Translations under genes and position numbers: made by a program
Notes under the pieces: generated by a model
What the model was told of the DNA's origin: nothing
Seen by the model: only the letters and a program-made list of their open reading frames with translations
The model's database searches: none
Source: Pseudoxanthomonas sp.
GTDB lineage: Bacteria > Pseudomonadota > Gammaproteobacteria > Xanthomonadales > Xanthomonadaceae
DNA length: 6,291 bases
Direction: 5' to 3'
Assembly: GCA_026785795.1 (NCBI GenBank)
Contig: JAJAZJ010000039.1
Span: 1 to 6,291 of the forward strand
Part shown: positions 1 to 6,291 of the stretch, piece after piece
Layout of the letters: each line of letters starts with the position of its first letter
Numbering within the stretch: position 1 is the first letter of the stretch

Positions 1-55
1 ACTATTCCACGCTGCGCGGCCTCGGGCATTCCTGCAGCGCCGGCACGGCCAATGA

Positions 56-63
56 ATACGTAT
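56..63. promoter_or_regulatory. Short perfect palindrome, possible operator
   Basis: ATACGTAT is a perfect 8-base palindrome with a central CG step, in a gene-free region. LacI-type operators are often palindromes with a central CG, but the arms do not extend beyond 4 bases each. A chance occurrence is quite possible. Confidence 0.15.
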
Positions 64-213
64 GCAGCCTGCCCGGAGCCGGCCGGCGCCCTCCCCCTTT
101 TGCAGCGGCGTGCAGTGTATCGATCCAGCGTGTATTCGCGGAAATAGCGCCATTCCAAGTAATAAAGCCGTGAGTGGGTCCGCAGGAAACTGACGCCGTG
201 GGCGTACCCGGAT

Positions 214-246
214 GTTTGCAGTGCAACATGGCTTCCCTGTGCAAAC
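214..246. promoter_or_regulatory. Nested inverted repeats, candidate operator for the LacI-family regulator
   Basis: GTTTGCA (214-220) is matched by its exact reverse complement TGCAAAC (240-246), 19 bases apart. Nested at the left is TTGCA-G-TGCAA (216-226), and an outer ATGTT...AACAT pair (212-229) surrounds it. The cluster ends about 105 bases before the transporter start, in the only gene-free stretch before this operon. The same 7-mer appears just upstream of the LacI-family regulator start (4595-4601). This fits a regulator that binds the operon and its own gene, but that is inference from position and repetition only. Confidence 0.35.
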
Positions 247-350
247 CCTGCACCATGTCGCGGCACAGGGGCCACCAACCGCAGCAGGCCAGCGGCCGTT
301 GACCAGCCTCACTCGCCGCGAACACCGCGCAATCCAAGGACCCGCAATCG

Positions 351-1829
351 ATGAACCACAAACCGCAGCTGTCGTTCTGGCAGATCTGGAACATGTGCTT
401 CGGCTTCCTGGGCATCCAGTTCGCCTTTGCCCTGCAGAACGGCAGCATGAGCCGGATCTTCCAGACCCTGGGCGCGGACATGGACCAGCTGCCGATCCTG
501 TGGATCGCGGCGCCGCTGACCGGGCTGATCGTGCAGCCCATCATCGGCTACTACTCCGACCGCACCTGGACTCGCCTGGGACGCCGTCGCCCCTACTTCC
601 TGGTCGGCGCCATCCTGACCACCCTGGCGCTGTTCGTGATGCCCAACTCGCCGGTGCTGTGGTTCGCGGCGATCATGCTCTGGCTGCTGGACGCCTCGAT
701 CAATGTATCGATGGAGCCATTCCGCGCCTTCGTGGGTGACCAGCTGCCTCCGGAACAGCGTACCCGTGGCTACGCCATGCAGAGTTTCTTCATTGGTGTC
801 GGCGCGGTGATCGCCTATTTGCTGCCCGAGATTCTCTCGCAGCTGGGCGTGGCCAACACCGCCCCCGCCGGCGAAATTCCGCCCAGCGTCAAGCTGTCGT
901 TCTACATTGGCGGTGTCGTCCTGATGAGCGCGATCGGCTGGACCGTGTTCAGGACGCGGGAATACCCGCCGGAGCAACTGCAGGCCTTCGCCGATGCCGA
1001 GCCGCTGGGCGCGGTAGTGCCCGTGCCGGTGACGCCTGCCCGGCTGTGGACCGAGATTGCCCTGTTCGCGGTACCGGCCATGTTGCTGGCATATTTCGTG
1101 CGCAGCTACGGGCTGGACAAGACGCTGTACCTGTTCGCCGGTGGCTTGGCCGCCTATGCCCTGCTGCTCTGGGGCACGGGCGGCGGCAGTCGTGGCGGTG
1201 GCGTGGGCGAAGTGATGCACGACATGCGCAACATGCCCGTGACCATGCGCAAGCTGGCGGTCGTGCAGTTCTTCTCCTGGTTCGCGCTGTTCGCCATGTG
1301 GATCTACACCACACCCGCGGTAACCTCGCTGCATTTCCAAAGCACGGACCCTACGTCGGTGGCCTACAACAACGGCGCCGATTGGGTGGGCGTACTTTTC
1401 GCTGCCTATAGTGCGTTCGCCGCGCTGGCGGCGTTCGGCCTGGCACCGCTGTCGCGCAGGATCGGCCTGCGCGTGACCCATCTGGTCTGCCTGGTGATCG
1501 GCGGGCTCTCGTTCATTGCCATCCGCTTCATCGACGACCCGAAGTGGCTCCTGTTGCCCATGGCCGGCATCGGTGTTGCCTGGGCCGCCATCCTGGCCAT
1601 TCCCTATTCGCTGCTCAGCGGTACACTGCCGGCGCGGAAAATGGGCGTGTACATGGGTATCTTCAATTTCTTCATCGTGATCCCGCAGCTGGTTGCCGCG
1701 ACCCTGCTGGGCTTCCTGCTGAAGACCTTCTTTGGCAACCAGCCGATCTACGCCCTCATCATTGGCGGCGTCAGCCTGATCATCGGCGGGCTTTGCGTGC
1801 TGCGGGTCAGCGAGGAGAAAGTGGTATGA
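351..1829 (+). CDS. MFS sugar transporter of the SLC45/GPH-like type, probably maltose/maltodextrin importer
   Basis: The 492-residue product is an inner-membrane carrier with about 12 hydrophobic segments, expected to import maltose or short maltodextrins with a cation. The loop between TM2 and TM3 carries the family signature GYYSDRTWTRLGRRRPY (residues 66-82), typical of SLC45 and GPH-like carriers. A second conserved stretch, LDASINVSMEPFRAF (about 113-127), follows TM4. A weaker repeat of the loop motif, APLSRRIGLR, lies in the second half near residue 365. The start is supported by AAGGA (336-340), ten bases before the ATG. The stop overlaps the start of the amylase gene as ATGA, which implies translational coupling. 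Known relatives are MalY of Caulobacter and SuxC-type transporters of Xanthomonas. Maltose rather than sucrose is inferred from the amylase neighbour, so the exact sugar is uncertain. Confidence 0.93.
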   Translation: MNHKPQLSFWQIWNMCFGFLGIQFAFALQNGSMSRIFQTLGADMDQLPILWIAAPLTGLIVQPIIGYYSDRTWTRLGRRRPYFLVGAILTTLALFVMPNSPVLWFAAIMLWLLDASINVSMEPFRAFVGDQLPPEQRTRGYAMQSFFIGVGAVIAYLLPEILSQLGVANTAPAGEIPPSVKLSFYIGGVVLMSAIGWTVFRTREYPPEQLQAFADAEPLGAVVPVPVTPARLWTEIALFAVPAMLLAYFVRSYGLDKTLYLFAGGLAAYALLLWGTGGGSRGGGVGEVMHDMRNMPVTMRKLAVVQFFSWFALFAMWIYTTPAVTSLHFQSTDPTSVAYNNGADWVGVLFAAYSAFAALAAFGLAPLSRRIGLRVTHLVCLVIGGLSFIAIRFIDDPKWLLLPMAGIGVAWAAILAIPYSLLSGTLPARKMGVYMGIFNFFIVIPQLVAATLLGFLLKTFFGNQPIYALIIGGVSLIIGGLCVLRVSEEKVV

Positions 1830-3511
1830 CTTCCAGGTTCCGGCAATTGCTGCCGCTGTTGGCATTGGCCGTGCCGTTGAGTGCCGTTGTCACTGCGCAG
1901 GCCAGCGCTCAAGACAGGCGGGACTTCGTGGGCACCACCGAGCCGTTCGCCAGCGAAGCCATCTACTTCGTGGTGACCGACCGTTTCGTAAACGGCGACC
2001 CGGCCAATGACCAGCGCGACCAGGGCGGTGAGCACCGCACCTTTGACCAACCCGTGGCGGGCGCACCCAAGGGGGAGAGCGACAACGTCGGTTACCTGGG
2101 CGGCGACTTCAAGGGCGTCGTCGACAATGCGGGCTATATCCGCGACATGGGCTTCACCTCGGTCTGGGTCACGCCCATCGTGGATAACCCCGACCAGTCC
2201 TTCAGCGGCGGCAAGCCAGTCACGTGGGGTGGGTTCTGGACCGACCAGGGCAAGAGCGGCTACCACGGCTACTGGGGCGTCAACTTCTACAAGCTGGACG
2301 AACACCTGCCGAGTCCCGGACTGGACTTTGCCGCCTTCACCGCCGCCATGCAGGCGCAACGCCTTTCGGTGGTGCTGGACATCGTGGCCAACCACGGCTC
2401 ACCGGCCTACACCATGCCGGTGGAGCAGCCGATGTTCGGCAAGATCTACGCCCAGGACGGCACCCTGCTGGCCGACCACCAGAACCTGCCGCCGGCCCAG
2501 CTGGACCCGGCCGGCAATCCCCTGCATGCCTTCTACAACACCGGCGGAGGCCTGGCCGAGCTGTCGGATTTCGATGAGGACAATCCAGCGGTCATGGACT
2601 ACCTGGTCGGTGCCTACCTGCAGTGGATCGACCAGGGCGCCAGCGCGTTCCGGGTGGACACCATTGGCTGGATGCCGCACGCGTTCTGGAAGTCCTTCAC
2701 CGACCGCATCCGCGCGCACCATCCTGGTTTCTTCATGTTTGGCGAGAACTTCGACTACGACGCGGCCACCATTGCCGGGCATACCCTGCCGCGCAACGGC
2801 AGCATCAGCGTGCTTGATTTCCCGATGCGGCAGAAGATGGTGGACGTGTTCGAAAAACCGGGCAGCGACTACGCCGAACTGGGCAAGGTGCTGTACCTGG
2901 AGGATGGCCCCTACGCCAACCCCTACGACCTGGTGACGTTCTACGACAACCACGATATGGCGCGCATGAACGCCAGCGACCCCGGCTTCATCGATGCGCA
3001 CAACTGGCTGTTCACGGCCCGCGGCATCCCGGCGGTGTACTACGGCTCTGAAACCGGATTCATGCGCGGGCGCGCCGAGCACGCGGGCAACCGCAACTAC
3101 TACGGCCAGCAGCGGGTGGATGCCGGCCGCAGCGGCAGCATCCACCAGAACCTGACCCGTATCGCCAACCTGCGTCGCAGCTCACCCGCCCTGCAGCGCG
3201 GCCTGCAGCTCAACCTGCGCCTGAAGGGCGACGAAGCGGCGTTTTACCGCGTGTACGAGCACGCCGGCACCGCCCAGACTGCGCTGGTGCTGCTGAACAA
3301 GGGCGACGCCGCGCGGCGCATCCCGCTTGCCGATCACCTGCAGGCGGGCGCATGGCGTGATGCCTTCAGCGGCGGCACCGTCCAGATCGACGGGCCGCTG
3401 GCGCTCGAGGTTCCGGCCCACGGCGTACGCGTGCTGTTGTTCGACCAGCCACTCACGAACGAAGCACTGAGGACACGCCTGGCCGATGCAATGGCGCGCA
3501 AGGACCGCTGA
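1826..3511 (+). CDS. Secreted GH13 alpha-amylase family glycoside hydrolase
   Basis: The 561-residue enzyme should cleave alpha-1,4 bonds in maltodextrins or related glucans. Residues 1-28 form a signal peptide (basic start, leucine-rich core, ASA before Q29), so it is exported, probably to the periplasm. The four GH13 regions are in order: I, DIVANH (185-190); II, FRVDT with R276 and nucleophile D278; III, GEN with acid/base E307; IV, YDNHD with N375-H376-D377. All catalytic residues are present. The opening [17 protein letters not shown] (47-63) resembles cyclodextrinase/CGTase-like members. A small C-terminal beta domain ends near residue 540, and no starch-binding domain is seen. The ATG at 1826 is chosen because it follows GAGGAG (1812-1817), yields the signal peptide and overlaps the transporter stop. 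A longer in-frame start at 1544 would run inside the transporter and is unlikely. The subfamily, and hydrolase versus transferase activity, cannot be settled here. Confidence 0.93.
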   Translation: MTSRFRQLLPLLALAVPLSAVVTAQASAQDRRDFVGTTEPFASEAIYFVVTDRFVNGDPANDQRDQGGEHRTFDQPVAGAPKGESDNVGYLGGDFKGVVDNAGYIRDMGFTSVWVTPIVDNPDQSFSGGKPVTWGGFWTDQGKSGYHGYWGVNFYKLDEHLPSPGLDFAAFTAAMQAQRLSVVLDIVANHGSPAYTMPVEQPMFGKIYAQDGTLLADHQNLPPAQLDPAGNPLHAFYNTGGGLAELSDFDEDNPAVMDYLVGAYLQWIDQGASAFRVDTIGWMPHAFWKSFTDRIRAHHPGFFMFGENFDYDAATIAGHTLPRNGSISVLDFPMRQKMVDVFEKPGSDYAELGKVLYLEDGPYANPYDLVTFYDNHDMARMNASDPGFIDAHNWLFTARGIPAVYYGSETGFMRGRAEHAGNRNYYGQQRVDAGRSGSIHQNLTRIANLRRSSPALQRGLQLNLRLKGDEAAFYRVYEHAGTAQTALVLLNKGDAARRIPLADHLQAGAWRDAFSGGTVQIDGPLALEVPAHGVRVLLFDQPLTNEALRTRLADAMARKDR

Positions 3512-4579
3512 GCCGCCTGGCGCAAGGGCAACCCCCTCGGGGGCGGGCCAACCCGCGCCCGAGGATTTCCGCAGGAGCAGCCTCACCGCCATGGTGTGGC
3601 TCTCCACCGGCTCGTCGTTGACCAGCTTGAGCAGGCTTTCCACCAGCAACGTTCCGGCCAGCCTGGTGTCCTGCTGCACGGTCGACAGGCTGGGGTTGAC
3701 GAATGCGGCCATGGGAATGTCATCAAAACCTGCCACCGCCACGTCCTCGGGAACCCGCAGGCCGTGTTCGTGGAGGGCCTTCATGGCCCCGATCGCGATC
3801 AGGTCGCTGGCCGCGAAGATCGCATCGAAGGGCACGCCGCGCGCCAGCAGCTCGCGCACGGCCTCGATGCCGGACTGCTCGGTGGTGACCGCATCCACCT
3901 GCAGGGCCGCATCTGCCGCAACACCGGCATGTTCCAGTGCCTGCACGTGGCCGCGATAGCGTTCGAAGAATTCCGGGTAGTGGTTGGAGGCATGCCCGAT
4001 GAAGGCGATTCGGCGCCGGCCCTGCGCCAGCAGATGCACGCTGATGTCATGCCCGCCCTGGAAGTTGTCGCAGCCGATCGAAATCCCCGGCTGGCCCGGC
4101 AGCACCGCGCCCCAGCGTACGAAATGGGTGCCCTGCTGCACCAGCTGCTCCAGCCGCGACTGCGATTCCAGGTAATCGCCGTAGCCGAGCAGGATCAAGC
4201 CATCGGCCTTGTTGCTGTCCTCGTAGTCGGCCTGCCAGTTGGTGGAAAGCTGCTGGAACGAAATCAGCAGGTCGTAGCCCTGCAGCGCGCAGGCGCGGGT
4301 GATGGAACCCAGCATGGACAGGAAGAACGGGTTGATCTGGGAATCGTCGGGCGTCGGGTCCTCGAAGAACAGCAGCGCGATGGTGCCCGAGTGCTGGGTG
4401 CGCAGGTTGGAGGCGTTCTTGTCGACCTTGTAGTGCAGCTGGTCGGCGATCGCCTGGATCCGCCTGCGGGTTTCCTCGTTGACCATGGGGCTGCCGCGCA
4501 GGGCACGCGACACGGTAGGCTGGGAAACACCGGCCAGGTGCGCGATATCCAGGGAGGTCGCCTTGCCCTTGTTGGTCAT
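3182..4579 (-). CDS. LacI-family transcriptional regulator with abnormal stopless C-terminal extension
   Basis: Residues 1-343 are a typical LacI-family repressor. A helix-turn-helix ([19 protein letters not shown], 9-27) is followed by a hinge with NASNLR (55-60) whose L59 fits the minor-groove leucine. A periplasmic-binding-protein-like sugar domain follows, with [15 protein letters not shown] (255-269) and [10 protein letters not shown] (280-289). The family normally ends just after the [10 protein letters not shown] stretch (332-341). Here no stop occurs: the frame reads W344 through the hairpin loop and adds about 120 residues antisense to the amylase, ending at TGA 3182-3184. The tail resembles no domain and looks like shadow translation. 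The functional gene is probably about 3548-4579. A stop lost by a single change in the TGG codon at 3548-3550, or a sequencing error, is possible. The ATG at 4577-4579 gives the usual short N-terminus, but its ribosome site is weak. The likely role is maltodextrin-responsive repression of the convergent transporter-amylase operon. Confidence 0.85.
   Translation of the reverse strand: MTNKGKATSLDIAHLAGVSQPTVSRALRGSPMVNEETRRRIQAIADQLHYKVDKNASNLRTQHSGTIALLFFEDPTPDDSQINPFFLSMLGSITRACALQGYDLLISFQQLSTNWQADYEDSNKADGLILLGYGDYLESQSRLEQLVQQGTHFVRWGAVLPGQPGISIGCDNFQGGHDISVHLLAQGRRRIAFIGHASNHYPEFFERYRGHVQALEHAGVAADAALQVDAVTTEQSGIEAVRELLARGVPFDAIFAASDLIAIGAMKALHEHGLRVPEDVAVAGFDDIPMAAFVNPSLSTVQQDTRLAGTLLVESLLKLVNDEPVESHTMAVRLLLRKSSGAGWPAPEGVALAPGGSAVLARHCIGQACPQCFVREWLVEQQHAYAVGRNLERQRPVDLDGAAAEGITPCARLQVIGKRDAPRGVALVQQHQRSLGGAGVLVHAVKRRFVALQAQVELQAALQGG
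3535..3564. terminator. Strong GC hairpin between convergent genes, probable terminator
   Basis: A 13-base stem with one G-G mismatch (CCTCGGGGGCGGG / CCCGCGCCCGAGG) encloses the loop CCAA (3548-3551). It begins 24 bases after the amylase stop and lies exactly where the convergent LacI-family gene should end. The T-tracts are poor on both sides (ATTT on plus, GGGGTTG on minus), so it may be a weak intrinsic or bidirectional terminator. The open LacI frame passes through it. Confidence 0.6.
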
Positions 4580-4591
4580 GACTGCCAGTTA

Positions 4592-4602
4592 CGTTGCAAA
4601 CG
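4592..4602. promoter_or_regulatory. Candidate autoregulatory operator before the LacI-family gene
   Basis: CGTT-GCA-AACG is an interrupted palindrome centred 18 bases upstream of the regulator start. It contains TGCAAAC (4595-4601), the 7-mer that also forms both arms of the inverted repeat at 214-246. A site this close to the start codon would suit autorepression. The arms are only 4 bases, so the support is the recurrence rather than the symmetry. Confidence 0.3.
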
Positions 4603-4638
4603 CGAAGTTGGATGATGCCATGCCCGGCCCGGGGGCGT

Positions 4639-4791
4639 ATCCACAAGATCACGACCCAGGATGCTGCCGGGGCGTCGGGCTCGTTGATGATCATGCTGGT
4701 AGGCACGGCCATCACCCTGCCGGCGATCTTCCGCTACGCCATCTACACCTACGGCATTTTCCGGGACGAAACCAGCGAACTCACCCACTGA
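4639..4791 (+). pseudogene. cydB: 3' remnant resembling cydB (cytochrome bd oxidase subunit II)
   Basis: The frame ending at TGA 4789-4791 reads KITTQDAAGASGS, then a hydrophobic segment (LMIMLVGTAITLPAIF), then RYAIYTYGIFR. This matches the way CydB proteins end: a SITIWDAA-like stretch, a last membrane helix with L-VG---LP-I, and Y--Y-YWVFRGK. Intact CydB is about 330-380 residues, so only the last ~50 codons remain. The W of IWDAA and of YWVFR are replaced (Q and G), and the end is DETSELTH rather than GKV, which suggests decay. Nothing upstream in any frame continues the gene, because the DNA to the left is the LacI start region. An ATG at 4594 would give a 65-residue peptide but has no good ribosome site. 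The family call rests on pattern memory only. Confidence 0.5.
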
Positions 4792-4802
4792 GTGCCGCCG
4801 TG

Positions 4803-4823
4803 GCAGGCCCTTCATAGGCCTGC
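4803..4823. repeat. Perfect inverted repeat at the junction of two gene remnants
   Basis: GCAGGCC (4803-4809) and GGCCTGC (4817-4823) pair perfectly around the loop CTTCATA. It lies 12 bases after the cydB-like stop and overlaps the point where similarity to threonine synthase ends on the other strand. There is no T-tract on either side, so a terminator role is weak. It may instead mark the recombination junction. Confidence 0.5.
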
Positions 4824-4883
4824 GGCGATGGCCTGGCTGAGGCTGGCTGAAGGAGAATCGCCGCGCGTGGAAACGAAACCCAT
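4812..4883 (-). pseudogene. thrC: 5' stub of threonine synthase gene thrC
   Basis: Eight bases after the thrB stop, an ATG at 4881-4883 opens a frame reading MGFVSTRGDSPSASLSQAIA and then AGL, followed by TGA (4812-4814). This is the characteristic start of bacterial threonine synthases (M-F-STRG----SLS-AI--GL). The next expected block, APDGGLYVPE, is absent in all three minus frames. Intact ThrC is over 400 residues, so about 95 percent is missing. The position directly after thrB is the normal operon order, which strengthens the call. The surviving peptide lacks the PLP lysine and substrate site and cannot be active. Confidence 0.75.
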
Positions 4884-4891
4884 TGCCTTGC

Positions 4892-5812
4892 CTACAGCAG
4901 CATGGCGCCAGCGCTGTTGATGGGCGACACCCAGGCCTGGCTGTCGAACCCGGCTGCAGCGAACGCCGCCTGTATTGCAGGTGCGGCGACTTCTGCCTGC
5001 ACGCGTGATTCAAACCAGCCGAACACGCTTGGGCCCGCGCCGGAAATGCCGGCGCCCATCGCGTCTGCATCCAGCGCTGCCTGCTTGGCAGCGGAAAACC
5101 CCGAGATCAATGGCGCGCGCCTGGGTTCGACCAGCACGTCCCGCAGCCCTGCCCTGACCAGCGCGGCATCGCCGGCATGGCAGCCAGCCAGCACCAGCGC
5201 CAGGTTGGCGGACTGGGCCACGAACTGGGCGAGTGGATAATCCCCCTTCAGCGCCTCACGCGCGCGGCGCGTTTCCAGCAAAGCTTCGGGATGAACCAGC
5301 ACGCTGTGCCACGCGTCCGGCACCGGAATCCTGACCAGCTGGTCCGCGGTGGACAGCACCAATCCGCCCAGCAGCATGGGGCCAACGTTGTCGCCGTGGC
5401 GCCCGCCGCTGGCCACGGCTTCGCCGGGCAAGGCAAACGGATATAGCGCTTCGCCGGACAGCGGTGTCTCCAGCAGTGCGTTCGCGGCCAGCAGCGCCGC
5501 CACGCAGGAGGCCGCCGACCCGCCCATGCCGGAGCCCAGCGGGATCCCCTTGTCGATCTCGACCGAAAACCCGAAGGGCAAGCCCAGCGAGTCACGCAGC
5601 GCGATCAGCGCCGCACCGGCCGTGTTGGCCGGCGCATCCATAGGCAGGTTCACCACGACGCCGCGTATCGCGGTGATGCGCACTTCAGGTGCATCGATGC
5701 GACGCACGCTGACCGTATCGCCCACGCCTTCGATGACGTGGCCCAGGATATCGAAGCCCACGCCCACGTTGCCGACCGAGGCGGGAGAAAAAGCCGTCGC
5801 CTGCGATTTCAT
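4892..5812 (-). CDS. thrB: Homoserine kinase ThrB
   Basis: ThrB phosphorylates homoserine with ATP to O-phosphohomoserine, the substrate of threonine synthase, in the cytoplasm. The 306-residue length is close to the ~310 of the E. coli enzyme. GHMP-kinase motifs are in order: [15 protein letters not shown] (10-24), the ATP-binding loop [12 protein letters not shown] (91-102), [12 protein letters not shown] (134-145), [11 protein letters not shown] (229-239), and the C-terminal glycine motif [10 protein letters not shown] (253-262). None looks damaged. The start at 5810-5812 is preferred over an in-frame ATG at 5842 because it begins the conserved part, follows AGGGA at a normal distance and overlaps the thrA-like stop as ATGA. 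Both operon neighbours are truncated, so expression must come from an unknown promoter. Whether this is the only thrB of the genome or an extra copy cannot be seen. Confidence 0.95.
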   Translation of the reverse strand: MKSQATAFSPASVGNVGVGFDILGHVIEGVGDTVSVRRIDAPEVRITAIRGVVVNLPMDAPANTAGAALIALRDSLGLPFGFSVEIDKGIPLGSGMGGSAASCVAALLAANALLETPLSGEALYPFALPGEAVASGGRHGDNVGPMLLGGLVLSTADQLVRIPVPDAWHSVLVHPEALLETRRAREALKGDYPLAQFVAQSANLALVLAGCHAGDAALVRAGLRDVLVEPRRAPLISGFSAAKQAALDADAMGAGISGAGPSVFGWFESRVQAEVAAPAIQAAFAAAGFDSQAWVSPINSAGAMLL

Positions 5813-5913
5813 GGTTTCGTTCCCTGCCCCGCCGCCACGCACACCGTGTCGGCGAACACCCCGGCTGCGGCCGCCTGCGGGCCGGCGACTGTTCCCTGTA
5901 CAACGAGCGGATT
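5809..5913 (-). pseudogene. thrA: 3' end of thrA (aspartokinase/homoserine dehydrogenase), truncated
   Basis: The last 34 codons before TGA 5809-5811 read [11 protein letters not shown], then [11 protein letters not shown], and end GQGTKP. Homoserine dehydrogenases end in this way, with PLV--G-GAG---TAAGVFAD-L. The stop overlaps the thrB start as ATGA, the usual coupling of thrA to thrB. Upstream, the frame stays open to an ATG at 6102 and a TAA at 6136-6138, but those ~60 residues show no resemblance to ThrA, whose full length is about 820 residues. Conserved positions are altered too: the usual GPGAG is GTVAG and the T before AAG is A. It is therefore a relic, although the fused 97-residue frame could still be translated. 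Confidence 0.65.
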
Positions 5914-5925
5914 GATGCCTTCCCC

Positions 5926-6291
5926 GGCCAGCAGCTTTGGGCCCACCTGGCCGGAACGCCCAGTCTCCGCCACCGGGTTGCCGACGAATTCATGCACGAT
6001 TCTGTGGGGCTGACGGTTTGACACGGCTGCGGACGTCATCGAGCTGGCAACCTCTGGGAGCTGGAAGTCCCGGCGCAGATCAGGTTTGGGGTGACCCCGC
6101 ATCTTGATCGGGATGCGGAGACGTGATCGGTAAGATTACGCGAACGGCGCCGAGCTCAGCCCAGCAGTCGACGTGATCGTGCCGGTAGTCATACGCCAGG
6201 TCTGGCGCTCCCGGATGCTGTGCCGCCAGTGTGGATCCGATTTGATAGGCCGAAATAAAGGCGAGCTGATGGATTGCGCCAGGTGATCTGA
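5926..6291. other. Unassigned right-hand stretch with spaced TGATCG repeats
   Basis: No gene is recognised. A minus frame is open from the right edge to TGA 6080-6082 (about 70 codons, including HDHVDCWAELGAVRVILPI). It could be the end of an unknown protein, but frames this long arise by chance in GC-rich DNA. The plus strand carries TGATCGG at 6105-6111 and 6124-6130, GACGTGATCG at 6120-6129 and again at 6170-6179, and TTGATAGG at 6242-6249. Such spaced repeats recall the multiple terminal repeats of IS21-like elements. No transposase is visible, so an insertion-sequence scar is only a possibility. Confidence 0.3.
6097..6118. repeat. Perfect 7-base hairpin next to a GGGG/CCCC palindrome
   Basis: CCGCATC (6097-6103) pairs with GATGCGG (6112-6118) around the loop TTGATCGG. 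Immediately to the left is GGGG-TGA-CCCC (6088-6098), which shares two bases. The loop contains one of the TGATCGG repeats. There is no T-tract, so it is not an obvious terminator. Confidence 0.45.

Larger units (their letters stand above)
1..350. other. Gene-free leader upstream of the sugar transporter
   Basis: No reading frame here looks like a protein. The plus frames close within about 180 bases and give low-complexity Pro/Arg/Ala strings, and the minus frames are shadows that continue into the antisense of the transporter. The stretch is probably the control region of the transporter-amylase operon. It holds an 8-base palindrome (56-63), an AT-rich patch with TAATAA (160-165) that could be a weak -10 element but has no convincing -35 partner, and a cluster of inverted repeats at 214-246. 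A divergent gene could start beyond the left edge; an ATG on the minus strand at 27-29 is open to the edge but has no properly spaced ribosome site. Confidence 0.6.

Noticed and set aside
78..87. GCCGGCCGGC palindrome in the leader
   Set aside because: Short GC palindromes of this kind are common by chance in DNA of this composition, and it has no T-tract or repeat partner.
1544..1825. Upstream in-frame extension of the amylase to an ATG at 1544
   Set aside because: It would lie entirely inside the transporter gene in another frame and bury the signal peptide. The ATG at 1826 has a good ribosome site and the ATGA coupling.
309..1865. 518-residue open frame on the minus strand opposite the transporter
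   Set aside because: It is rich in Gln, His, Arg, Gly and Glu with no domain pattern, as expected for the antisense of a GC-rich membrane protein gene. The plus-strand transporter has clear family motifs.
2399..3145. 248-residue minus-strand frame inside the amylase gene
   Set aside because: It is a shadow of the GH13 coding sequence, with valine/histidine-rich translation and no recognisable motifs.
3596..4615. 339-residue plus-strand frame opposite the LacI-family gene
   Set aside because: It is an antisense shadow. The minus frame carries the helix-turn-helix and sugar-binding domain.
5813..5842. Longer thrB start at 5842 adding ten residues ([10 protein letters not shown])
   Set aside because: The extra residues lie in the thrA tail and have no ThrB similarity. 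The start at 5812 has AGGGA and the ATGA overlap.

Overview
The window is GC-rich (roughly two thirds G+C by eye). The family signatures resemble those of Xanthomonadaceae (Stenotrophomonas, Xanthomonas, Pseudoxanthomonas and relatives). This placement rests on recognised gene families and the style of the sugar locus, not on a search.

Left half, about 1-4600: a maltose/maltodextrin utilisation module. A 350-base gene-free leader with operator-like palindromes precedes an SLC45/GPH-type MFS sugar transporter (351-1829, +). The transporter is coupled by an ATGA stop/start overlap to a signal-peptide-bearing GH13 alpha-amylase family enzyme (1826-3511, +). A strong GC hairpin follows. Converging from the right is a LacI-family regulator (start 4579, -). 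The expected scheme is that the secreted amylase trims maltodextrins in the periplasm, the MFS protein imports the products, and the LacI protein represses until sugar is present. A 7-mer, TGCAAAC/GTTTGCA, recurs in the leader and just before the regulator start, so it is a candidate shared operator half-site. The regulator frame has no stop codon where the family normally ends. It runs through the terminator hairpin and about 330 bases into the amylase gene on the opposite strand.

Right half, about 4600-6291: a patchwork of gene fragments around one intact gene. In order: a 3' remnant resembling cydB (4639-4791, +), a hairpin at a junction, a 23-codon 5' stub of thrC (4812-4883, -), an intact homoserine kinase thrB (4892-5812, -), and the last ~34 codons of thrA (5809-5913, -) still overlapping thrB by ATGA. 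The order thrA'-thrB-thrC' is that of a thr operon, but both outer genes are cut off, so a short operon piece appears to be stranded next to unrelated DNA. From about 5926 to the right edge no gene is recognised. That stretch holds a hairpin and spaced TGATCG-type repeats that recall insertion-sequence ends.

The main points of interest are the broken thr operon with one intact gene, the cydB remnant abutting it, and the stopless LacI reading frame. No wholly new system is evident.
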